DNA of 64,000 nucleotides from Leifsonia xyli subsp. xyli str. CTCB07 (GTDB lineage: Bacteria > Actinomycetota > Actinomycetes > Actinomycetales > Microbacteriaceae). The stretch spans positions 1,302,001-1,366,000 of the forward strand of contig NC_006087.1 in NCBI RefSeq assembly GCF_000007665.1. The letters run 5' to 3'. Shown here in pieces: positions 48,345 through 56,119 of the stretch. The translations under genes were made by a program, and so were the position numbers. The notes below the pieces were generated by a model. That model did not search any database. It was given only the letters and a program-made list of their open reading frames with translations, and was not told the DNA's origin. Position 1 is the stretch's first letter; each line of letters starts with the position of its first letter.

Positions 48345-48567
48345 GCACGGTGGGGCGTTCCTCAACGGCCTGGCGCACGCGGCGCATGTACTCCTCGCCG
48401 TCGATCGCACCACGGGCCTCGTCGGTCAGGTTCTCGACGTCCTCACGGTTGGGCTCCCAACCCTCGTGCCATGCGGACGCGAGAGACTGGCGCACCGCGT
48501 TCCGCTGCACGTCGTCGAGCTGCACGAACAGCTCGGGCCAACGGTCCTCGACGTCAAACGTCTGCAT
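48345..48567 (-). CDS. VbhA-like antitoxin domain protein, orphan and possibly 3'-truncated
   Basis: The ATG at 48567 (AAGGGAG upstream) encodes QRNAVRQSLASAWHEGWEPN then REDVENLTDEARGAIDGEEY and MRRVRQAVEER. This matches the short helical VbhA antitoxin pattern (SLA..EG.EP...G.I...EY..R) that neutralises Fic-type AMP-transferases. No Fic gene is beside it. After about residue 73 the frame passes into antisense of the STAND regulator gene, so its native stop is lost and the frame runs on to 47797. It was probably left behind by an excised element. Confidence 0.5.
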
Positions 48568-48688
48568 GATGGGCTCCCTTCTCGCGGGCTCTCGATTCCA
48601 TTCGACCGCGCATCCCGAAAACGGTCTATCGAATGTTTCGGGCCGAATCGGTTTCGGGTCTGGGTTTCGGGACGGGAATCGTCGGCGT

Positions 48689-48712
48689 GTCGACGTCGGC
48701 GCCGACGTCGAC
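48689..48712. repeat. Perfect 24-bp palindrome
   Basis: GTCGACGTCGGC is followed directly by GCCGACGTCGAC with no spacer. It lies 122 bp upstream of the VbhA-like start and 100 bp before the IS3 orfA. Three GTTTCGGG units occur just before it (48634-48680). It could be an operator or an element end. Confidence 0.85.
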
Positions 48713-49726
48713 CGAGCCGTCCCGCAAACGATCGTTATCGGGGCAAGCAGACCGGTGTACCTTGATTCGCTCTGGGTTTTGTTCTGTTTTTTTCTTTTGG
48801 AGGATGGAGTTATGCCCGGATCGTATCCGGACGAGTTCCGTCAGCGTGCGCTGCGGATGCTGAGTGAGGCTCGCTCTGATCACAAGACCGATCACGCTGT
48901 GATCAAGCACGTCGCTGGGAAGCTCGGTGTGAACGCTGAGACGCTTCGGCTGTGGAAGAAACGCCTTGACGTTGACGAGGGCCGCCAGCCGGGGCCTCGA
49001 GTGAGGCGCAGGCGGAGATCAAGCGTTTGAAGAAGCAGGTCGCGGAGTTGGAGAAGGCGAACGAGATCCTCCGGTCTGCGAGCGTGTTTTTCGCGACCGA
49101 GCTCGGCCGCCCCTCGTCGAGATGATCGCGTTCGTCGACAAGATGCGTGATCGTTTCGGGGTCGAGCTCGTCTGCCGTGTGATGCGGCAAGCCGAGGTGG
49201 GGTTCCTCTGTACCGCCCGCGGATACCGGGCCGCGAAAGCGCTCCCGGCGTCTGCGCGGCAGCTGCGGGACGAGCTGCTCATCCCGCAGATCGTGCGGCT
49301 GCATGCGGAGAACTACGGCGTCTACGGAGTCCGGAAGATGCACGCATTACTGCGCCGGCAGGGCTGGGTGATCGGACGCGATCAGACCGGCAGGCTCATG
49401 CGGATCGCGGGTGTTCGCGGGGTGAAACGGTCGAAGAAAGTCTTCACCACGAAACCCGACCCGACGGACGAGAAGCCCAAGGATCTCGTGCAGCGACAGT
49501 TCACCGCAGACGCGCCCCGCACGCTCTGGGTCGCCGACGTGACATATGTTACGGACGTGGTCCGGGTTCGCCTATGTCGCGTTCGTCACCGACGTGTTCT
49601 CCCGTCGCATCGTCGGGTGGAACGTCGCCTCGACACTCAAAGCCGATATCTTGCCGCTCCAAGCACTGAACATGGCCGCGTGGGCCGCGGACGGGAACCT
49701 CGACAGGCTCGTCCATCACGCAGATA

Positions 49727-50016
49727 GTGAGACTGTTCGTGCTGGTGTTCTCGGGGGTCCTGACCCTCACAGCGATGGACGCGCAAGGATGCTGGTGCCG
49801 CGTGTTCTCAGGGGTTCCTGACTCTCACGCCGATCGACATCTGCTGTCTTTCCACGGATCTGTCGGTCCCCTGAGAACATCCGGTGAGGCGTCACGCCTC
49901 ACCGCCGGAGTGACTTAAGGAGAGCCTGCGCCAACAGGTGCTCATCACTGTCTTGTCCGCCGGTCTGGTGGTGCGCGGTGCCGTTCCCCGCCCATGCGAA
50001 CAGATCGGAGCACGAC
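49727..50016 (+). ncRNA. Candidate IS110 bridge RNA region (left end)
   Basis: IS110 elements encode a structured bridge RNA in the non-coding end before the recombinase gene. This 290-nt interval has strong secondary structure. TGTTCTCAGGGG (49803-49814) pairs perfectly with CCCCTGAGAACA (49868-49879), and GGTGAGGCG/CGCCTCACC (49883-49891 with 49895-49903) forms a 9-bp hairpin with a TCA loop. An imperfect direct repeat, GTGTTCTCGGGGGTCCTGAC and GTGTTCTCAGGGGTTCCTGA, lies near 49746 and 49802. The exact RNA ends and guide loops cannot be set by eye. Confidence 0.5.
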
Positions 50017-51126
50017 ATGACCATCATCCCCGACACCGGCAAGCAACCTCAATCACGAACGTCGGTGTTCGCCGGCGTCGACACCCATAAGGAGATCCAC
50101 GTCGCCGCGGTCGTCGACGAGACCGGGACAATCCTCGGAACCCACAGCTTCTCCACGACTCGCGCGGGTTATCGGGCCCTGCTGGCATGGGTGCGCAGTC
50201 AAGGCGCGTTGGTGCGGATCGGAATCGAAGGGACGGGCTCCTACGGCGCTGGCCTCGCCCGGCATCTCGCGAAGAACGAGGTGACGATCCTCGAGGTCGA
50301 CCGGCCGGATCGGTCAGACCGACGCCGGAAAGGGAAAGACGATGACCTGGACGCGATCAATGCCGCCCGCGCCGCACTGCACGAGCGCCGTACAACGATC
50401 CCGAAGTCCAAGGACGGCGCGGTCGAGGCCCTGAGAATCCTGCGGGTTGCGCGAGCCCAGGCGGTCCGTGAACGCCGCAACACATTGCAGCTGCTGCGGA
50501 TGTCGATCGTCGCCGCACCCGACGAGGTTCGTGACCAGGTACGCAACCTCACCCGTATGCAGCTGATCCGCCATCTCGCTGCCTGGCGTCCTGACACCTC
50601 GAACGCGACCGATCCCGTTGTCGCCTACCGGGTCGCGTTGAAGTCGTTCGGCCGCCGCTATATCGAGCTCACCGACGAGATCGTCGACCTTGACGACCTG
50701 ATCAACCCCATCGTCGAGTCCCTCGCCCCCCAGCTACTCGAACGCGTCGGAATCGGCATCGAAGTCGCCGGGCAGATGCTCGTCACCGCAGGCGACAACC
50801 CCGAGAGCATGAAGTCCGAAGCCGCGTTCGCGATGCTCTGCGGCGTCTCCCCGCTACCCGCGTCCTCCGGAATGACCCAGCGACACCGACTCAACCGTGG
50901 TGGCGACCGGCAAGCCAACCGTGCCCTCCACCTCGCCGTGATCAGCAGGCTCCGGATCGACCCGAGAACGAAGGCCTACGCAGCGAAGAAGACCGCGGAA
51001 GGCCACTCGAAGATGGAGATCATCCGTTGCCTCAAGCGATACCTCGCCCGCGAGGTCTACTTCCTCCTCAACCCCGGCATCAAACACATCGCCCCGAATA
51101 CCAAACCGAGGAAAATCGCCGCTTGA
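50017..51126 (+). CDS. IS110-family transposase (DEDD recombinase)
   Basis: A 369-residue recombinase of the IS110 group, apparently intact. The RuvC-like DEDD residues are visible: Asp in VFAGVDTHKEIHVAAV (about residue 20), Glu in IGIEGTGSYGAGLA (about 70), and Asp pair in KGKDDDLDAINAA (about 112). The C-terminal Tnp_20 domain includes LERVGIGIEVAGQMLVTAGD and GVSPLPASSGMTQRHRLNRG, with the conserved catalytic Ser region. The ATG at 50017 is used. It is the only transposase in the window with an undamaged frame. Confidence 0.93.
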   Translation: MTIIPDTGKQPQSRTSVFAGVDTHKEIHVAAVVDETGTILGTHSFSTTRAGYRALLAWVRSQGALVRIGIEGTGSYGAGLARHLAKNEVTILEVDRPDRSDRRRKGKDDDLDAINAARAALHERRTTIPKSKDGAVEALRILRVARAQAVRERRNTLQLLRMSIVAAPDEVRDQVRNLTRMQLIRHLAAWRPDTSNATDPVVAYRVALKSFGRRYIELTDEIVDLDDLINPIVESLAPQLLERVGIGIEVAGQMLVTAGDNPESMKSEAAFAMLCGVSPLPASSGMTQRHRLNRGGDRQANRALHLAVISRLRIDPRTKAYAAKKTAEGHSKMEIIRCLKRYLAREVYFLLNPGIKHIAPNTKPRKIAA

Positions 51127-51483
51127 CTCTTAGGAGAGCATCCGCGGCAGCCAATTCCGAAGCCGGAAAGCCCTCCGGACGCTGGCCCACCATGGCCTGG
51201 TCGGCTCGATGGGACGTGTCGGCGCCGCTGGCGACAACGCCGCCATGGAGTCGTTCTGGTCGCTGCTGCAAACCAACGTCCTCAACCAGCGCCGATGGGC
51301 GACCCGTCAGGAACTGCACCTGGCGATCGTGCTCTGGATCGAGCGGAAATACCACCGGCAGCGAAGCCAAGACACCCTCGGCGGGTTGAAGCCCATCGAG
51401 TTCGAAGCCAAGCTACCCCTAACGCCACGAACACTCGCGGCCTAAACCCAACCTGTCACCAAATCGTTCCTCACGCCCGATAG

Positions 51484-52501
51484 ATGCAGGCGATGTCGAC
51501 GATCGCGCTCATTATCGTCGCCACGCTGTTCGCGTTCCGCGCTCCATCAATGGTGCATAGTACACGCGGACGACCCGCTTGGCTCGCTTCCGGCTATGCG
51601 ATCACAGGCCTTTTGACCTTGGGGTTCGTTGTGCCACTGAACGCGATCGACGCACTGCTGGCGGGAGACAACAACTGGGCACTTGCGGAAGCGATATCCG
51701 CAACATGCGCGTTCTGATGCATGTTGCGCGCGATGGAACAGTTGACGCGCCAGACGTCATCTCGAATCGCAGTCACCTTTCCCGTGATGCTTGTCGCAAC
51801 CGTCACGATCCTGTTCTTCGCGATCAAGGATCGAGGCGGAACTTCGCAGGATTTCGTCATAGAGCGGATCACTCAAACCGCGTGCTGGCTCTGTATGACC
51901 GTATATCTGATGGGCATCCTCGTGATCGCTGCTGTTTCCTTGCGAACCATCCGTGCTCGCCGAGGCTCGGCATTCTTGCCGGCTCTACAAGGTTGGCTAT
52001 GTCGCTGTCATCATCGCGATGACGTCAGATGCCACCTACATGACGTTCTCCCATTTCCTGATCGGCGATCTCGAATCCCGAACACCCTTCTGGGTAGCAT
52101 TCACGATATTCTTCTATCTCGGCGTCCTGCTCCTGGCTTCGGGTTTCTTCCTTGTCTTCACACGCCGAGCATTGAAGCGCCTGGACCCCCTGTGGCGTCT
52201 ACGCTCAGCCCAGATGACGCTGATCGTCGGACGCGCAGAAGGCAACACTGTGGATGTCGGCTTGATCGCCGCGCTCAGATCCGCCGAACCCGTGGTCGAC
52301 ACTTACAACAGCATCGTCCGCATCCGCGACCTCGAAGTCTTCAACGACCTCACCCTGACGCCACGCGGGGCAGCTACGGTTGAGCGGATCGAGGGGGCGT
52401 TCGCCCGTAAGCTCGGCCAGGACCGTATCGATTCCGCCGCAGGCAACGACCGAGACCCGAACGAAAGCTTTTCTTCCCAACAAGACAAGGAGATTCGATG
52501 A
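51484..52501 (+). pseudogene. Multi-helix membrane protein of the MAB_1171c/DUF6545 type, nonsense plus frameshift
   Basis: The frame from 51484 has N-terminal helices (STIALIIVATLFAFRAPSMV, YAITGLLTLGFVVPLNAIDA) and a TGA at 51715-51717. The same frame goes on with CMLRAMEQLTRQTSSRIAVT and VIERITQTACWLCMTVYLMG. Near 51960 it changes frame to YKVGYVAVIIAMTSDATYMT and FTRRALKRLDPLWRLRSAQM, ending DKEIR at 52499-52501. The helix pattern and RRLxPLWR motif resemble the MAB_1171c family of actinobacteria. The stop overlaps the next gene's ATG. Confidence 0.55.
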
Positions 52502-53637
52502 ACGCGATTCCACTCGTGAGCGCCGGGATCGCGGTGGCTGCAGTGGCCGGGGTAGCCTGCGCCGGGCTCGCCTACCTCGGCAGGCGGGTCGTCATGCCCC
52601 GACCGGCGAAGCTCGTCGACGCGAAGGTCAACGAGGCGGGCACGCACATCACGCTGCCGCTCACCCCGACCACACAGGCACCCGGTCAACACGGGCTCTG
52701 GCACAACACCGGGCACCTCCGCGTCGGATCGGTCACCCGACTGGACGAGATCGCCGGTGTGGTCGAGCGGGAGATCGTCCACACCACCGGACACGGTGCC
52801 GAGATGATGACCCGCGGACGGTGGTCCGGGCATGCTTTCGGCCGCGCCGAGGATGTCCACGTTGATGTCGAGGAGGTCGAGATACCGACCGAGGACGGTG
52901 CTGCGCCCGCCTGGCTCTTCCCCGGCCCCGAGAATGCGGATACCTGGGCCATCCACGTCCATGGGATCCGAACCTCACGCTTCTCCGCCCTGCGCACCGT
53001 CCCCGTCGCGCTCCAACTCGGCATGAGATCACTCGTCCCGTCGTATTACGGCGACAGCGACAACCTCGGCGACGGCGACCGCCCCTGCTACCTCGGACAA
53101 CGGGAATGGAGGGATGTCGAAGCCGCACTGGACTACGCCGTCGCCCACGGCGCCCGCCGCATTATCCTCTTCGGCTGGTCGATGGGCGGCTCCATCGCTC
53201 TGCTCCTCTCCGAACGCTCACGCCACCGTGCGCTCATCTCCGGCATCGTCTTGGCCTCACCAGCCACGGACATGAGGGCCACGGTCACCGGAGCCGCCCG
53301 CGACGCCGGACTGCCCGCACCGATCGCCCGCCTCGTGCCGGTGGCGCTCGCCACCCCACCGTTGAGCCGGTGGTCCAAGCTGTCGGAACCGATCGACTTC
53401 GACGCGCTCGACTGGTCGACACCGGACCGCCTTCAGGTGCCGACACTTACCATCCACTCCGACGGAGACACCGACATCCCGATCGCGTTGACCCAGCGCT
53501 TCATCGACGCGAACCCCGATTTCGCGACCTTGGAGATCCTCGAACCTGTCCCCCACCAGCTCGAGTGGAACGCGTCACCGGAACGATTCGACCGCACGAT
53601 CTCGTCTTGGCTGCACGAGCACAAGATTCTCCCGTGA
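52498..53637 (+). CDS. Membrane-anchored alpha/beta hydrolase
   Basis: A 379-residue protein. An N-terminal hydrophobic segment (VSAGIAVAAVAGVACAGLAY) acts as anchor. A hydrolase domain follows from about residue 130 (TWAIHVHGIRTSRFSALRTV) with the nucleophile elbow FGWSMGGSIAL (Ser about residue 228), the acid in TIHSDGDTDIPIALTQ (about 325), and the catalytic His in EPVPHQLEWN (about 352). The ATG at 52498 overlaps the stop of the previous, broken gene, so they were an operon. The substrate is not known. Confidence 0.85.
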   Translation: MNAIPLVSAGIAVAAVAGVACAGLAYLGRRVVMPRPAKLVDAKVNEAGTHITLPLTPTTQAPGQHGLWHNTGHLRVGSVTRLDEIAGVVEREIVHTTGHGAEMMTRGRWSGHAFGRAEDVHVDVEEVEIPTEDGAAPAWLFPGPENADTWAIHVHGIRTSRFSALRTVPVALQLGMRSLVPSYYGDSDNLGDGDRPCYLGQREWRDVEAALDYAVAHGARRIILFGWSMGGSIALLLSERSRHRALISGIVLASPATDMRATVTGAARDAGLPAPIARLVPVALATPPLSRWSKLSEPIDFDALDWSTPDRLQVPTLTIHSDGDTDIPIALTQRFIDANPDFATLEILEPVPHQLEWNASPERFDRTISSWLHEHKILP

Positions 53638-53651
53638 ACTCACCAGCCGGG

Positions 53652-54294
53652 TCAGCGATAGAGGTTCTGTGACAGCGAGTGCAGCGAGTCGTGGACCCAG
53701 TGGTCGGGCACATCCGCTTCGAGGAATTGCGTGCGGGTCGTGGCACCGCTGGTGACCGCGCCGAACGCGCAGAGTCCCTGAGCGGAGGCGTGATCGGTCA
53801 AGCTGTCTCCGACATAGATGCAGTCGCCGATGTCCACTCCCCACTTTGAGGACAGCAGCGCCGCTGCCTCATCGAAGACCCGTGGATCGGGCTTGTGGAA
53901 CGCCGTCACGTCCGAGCCGAAGACGGCATCCACGAGACCTGCCAGACCGAGCGTCTGAAGGTCCCGCCCGGCAAGCGCCGACTCGTTCGAGGTCACGATC
54001 ACGACCGGCAGCCCCCGAGAACGAGCCGATTGCAGAAACTCCGCTGCGCCCGCGCAGGCACTCGGAGGGGTCGATGACAGCAGCTCCATCAGCCCTTCGA
54101 CGAACCGCGGATACGCATCCTCGGAGATCATCGGCGCGACAAGCTCCCGAAGCGGGCTCCCCCACCGCGCGTGCATCGCGCTGATGTCAGCGTCGCTTAC
54201 CCCCACCGCCTCAACTCGGCATCGAGTATCGGTCGCTGCGCAACGGTCGTGGCCAGGATCGTGTCATCAAAATCAAGCAATACACCGCGGAACA
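53652..54294 (-). pseudogene. HAD-superfamily phosphatase, frameshifted near the N-terminus
   Basis: The ATG at 54294 gives MFRGVLLDFDDTILATTVAQ with HAD motif I (DFDDT), then DAELRRWG and a stop. The rest is in the next frame from about 54206: VSDADISAMHARWGSPLREL, motif II VVIVTSNESALAG, the Lys of motif III in FHKPDPRVF, and motif IV YVGDSLTDHASAQG, ending at 53652. The break is in the run TGGGGG near 54207-54213, so one G was gained or lost. Intact, it would be a phosphoglycolate-phosphatase-like enzyme of about 214 residues. Confidence 0.85.
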
Positions 54295-54364
54295 TAGACG
54301 GCCATACTCCCACGGATGAAACGCTCACGCCGACACGACCGACTTCGATGACAAAAGGGCAAAA

Positions 54365-55769
54365 GGGTGACGTCCCGTGGAGTGGTGGGGGTTCTGGCTG
54401 GGTCGCCGGCGTCGTAGACGTTGGTGAGCCATCGTGCGATGGTCAGTGAGAACCGGCTAAAGCTACTCACAAAGGACACAACGCACGATGGCTCTTGATC
54501 AGTCTGCCCTCCTCGACCATCTCGGGGAACTGAAACTCACCGACGTCACCGACCGGGTCCGGGTCGCGACCGAAACGCTCTACCAGGAGCTGATCGACGC
54601 GGAAGCGACCGCGTTCATCGGCGCTTCCCCGTTCGAACGCACCCCGGATCGAGTGACGTAGCGCAACGGCTCCCGTCCGCGAACACTCACGACGACCGCA
54701 GGGGATCTCGACCTGCGGATCCCGAAGCTGCGGACCGGGTCGTTCTTCCCCTCGCTGCTGGAGTGGCGCCGCCGGGTCGATCAGGCGTTGTTCGCGGTCG
54801 TGATGGAGGCCTACGTCCACGGCGTGAGCACGAGGAAGGTCGACGATCTGGTGAAAGCGCTCGGCGCGGACACGAGCATCTCGAAGTCCGAGGTGTCGCG
54901 GATCTGCGCGAATCTCGACGAGGACGTCGCCGCGTTCCGTGACCGCCCCCTGGCGGACACCACCTACCCGTATGTGTTTCTGGAAGCGACCTACTGCAAA
55001 GCCCGTGTCGGCCGCCGCGTCGTCTCCCAGGCGGTCGGCGTCGCGGTCGGCGTCGCCGCCGACGGGCGGCGGGAAGTGCTCGGCTTCGAGGTCGGGGAGA
55101 CTGAGTCGCAGCCGTTCTGGACGACGTTCCTTCGCTCCCTCAAGGCGCGCGGTCTGGGTGGAGTGAAGCTCGTGATCAATGACGCACACACCGGACTGAC
55201 CGCCGCGATCCAGACCGTGTTCGCCGGCGCCAGCTGGCAGCGCTGCCGGGTCCATTTCATGCGGAACGTGCTCATCGCGGTCCCGAAGACAGCGGGCCCG
55301 ATCGTCGCGTCGATCATCCGCACGATCTTCGCGCAGCCCGACACGGAGCACGTGTTCACCCAGTTCCACGAGGTCGTCCGCATGCTGACCCGGTCGCACC
55401 CGAAAGTCGCCGACATGCTCGAAGACGCACAGGACGATCTCCTCGCGTTCTGCCAGTTCCCGTTCCAGCACTGGCGTCAGATCTGGTCGACGAACCCGTT
55501 GGAGCGCGTCAACAAGGAGATCAAACGCCGCACCGATGTCGTCGGCACGTTCCCGAACCCCGCCGCGCTGCTGCGCCTGGCCGGACACGTCCTCATCGAA
55601 TAACACGACGAATGGGAAGGCGCCGACCACCGCTACTTCCCAGAGCACTCCATAGCGCTCCTACTCACCGAACCCGAAGAGGTGACCATCCCCGAACTCA
55701 CCGCGGCATAATCAGAACAGCTGACCCACACAGTGTTGAGAAACTCCACCACGAAACGGGACGTCACCC
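54365..55769 (+). mobile_element. IS256-family insertion sequence
   Basis: The element is bounded by terminal inverted repeats: GGGTGACGTCCCGT at 54365-54378 and its reverse complement at 55756-55769, with similarity continuing inward (GTGGTGG). It is about 1.4 kb. The 8-9 bp flanks (GGGCAAAA on the left, GGCGCGCG on the right) do not match, so no target duplication survives. Confidence 0.85.
54488..55711 (+). pseudogene. IS256-family (mutator-type) transposase with two nonsense codons
   Basis: The frame from ATG 54488 begins MALDQSALLDHLGELKLTDV. It has a TAG at 54659-54661 (after TPDRVT) and continues with RIPKLRTGSFFPSLLEWRRR, VDQALFAVVMEAYVHGVSTR, the DDE regions (VFLEATYCKARVGRRVVSQA; LVINDAHTGLTAAIQTVF), the WQRCRVHFMRN signature and NPLERVNKEIKRR. 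A TAA at 55601-55603 falls 36 codons before the natural end at 55709-55711. All frame relations are otherwise correct, so these are two point mutations. The first Asp of the DDE triad appears replaced (LEATYCK where family members have LDAxYxK), a further sign of decay. Confidence 0.9.
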
Positions 55770-56119
55770 GGCGCGCGGCCCTACCTGTTAGTCGCCTCCG
55801 AATATCGGCGAAAATGGCCAATCTCGCCCGTTTTCGGGGTATTGGCTGCACACCTATCTCGTGACGGGCGCGAAGCTTTGCGCGCATGCGTGGCGTTGAG
55901 ACCTGTCTGAGGACAGTAGACCCGGGAGGTGCAGATGACAGAACATGCCGTTCTGCTGACGCAGCACAACCCCATAGTCTCTACAGGCACGGGGCTCGGG
56001 GTGGTGGCGAATCGCCACCACCATAAGAGAGACCCTGGTTGTGCCGAATCGGCACCACCAGGCGAAGGCTGCAGTGTTGCCAATTTGGCACTACCGCAGC
56101 CGATGCGAACCTGCTCGGT
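55770..56119. other. Non-coding interval between IS256 and the integrase gene
   Basis: 350 bp with no supported gene. Its right part carries three regularly spaced palindromes (listed separately). The left part has short inverted pieces such as GCCAAT...ATTGGC but nothing that can be named. Confidence 0.5.
56000..56097. repeat. Three evenly spaced palindromic repeats beside the integrase
   Basis: Palindrome 1 is GGTGGTGGCGA-A-TCGCCACCACC (56000-56022, perfect 11-bp arms). Palindrome 2 (56034-56062) has 14-bp arms CCTGGTTGTGCCGA/TCGGCACCACCAGG with one mismatch. Palindrome 3 (56071-56097) has 13-bp arms with three mismatches around TGCCAA-T-TTGGCA. Centres are at 56011, 56048 and 56084, that is 37 and 36 bp apart. 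They lie 23 bp beyond the integrase stop codon. Confidence 0.8.

Larger units (their letters stand above)
49726..51142 (+). mobile_element. IS110-family insertion sequence
   Basis: About 1.4 kb inserted in the IS3 orfB. The left flank ends CATCACGCAGAT and the right flank resumes CGCGGCAGCCAATTC, so the outer IS3 sequence is continuous apart from one or two bases. No terminal inverted repeats or long target duplication are seen, as expected for IS110. It has a 290-bp non-coding left end and a single intact transposase gene. Confidence 0.8.
48812..51445 (+). pseudogene. IS3-family transposase (orfA/orfB), frameshifted and interrupted
   Basis: orfA starts at ATG 48812 (GGAGGATGGAG upstream) with the helix-turn-helix domain YPDEFRQRALRMLSEARSDH then LGVNAETLRLWKKR. 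It loses frame at a GGGG run near 48998; the leucine-zipper part AEIKRLKKQVAELEKANEIL is in the next frame. orfB (from about 49122) has DRFGVELVCRVMRQAEVGFL, YGVYGVRKMHALLRRQGW and the DDE start WVADVTYV. It frameshifts near 49555 to GFAYVAFVTDVFSRRIVGWN. After the IS110 insertion the remainder reads GSMGRVGAAGDNAAMESFWS and ends LPLTPRTLAA at 51443-51445. It is triply inactivated. Confidence 0.9.
48780..51460 (+). mobile_element. IS3-family insertion sequence, split by an IS110 element
   Basis: orfA and most of orfB lie at 48812-49725, and the orfB end lies at 51143-51445, with an IS110 element between. The halves join in register across the catalytic region (LVHHA-D / RGSQFRSRKALRTL). The outer limits are approximate because I cannot find unambiguous terminal inverted repeats. 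Confidence 0.75.

Noticed and set aside
48748..48775. Terminal inverted repeats for the IS3 element
   Set aside because: Candidate TG...CA ends at about 48748 and 51455 do not pair convincingly, so the outer limits were left approximate.
54365..55769. Target site duplication around IS256
   Set aside because: The flanks GGGCAAAA and GGCGCGCG do not match.
56000..56097. CRISPR array interpretation of the three palindromes
   Set aside because: Repeats are imperfect and palindromic across their full length, spacers are only about 12-14 bp, and no cas genes are in the window.
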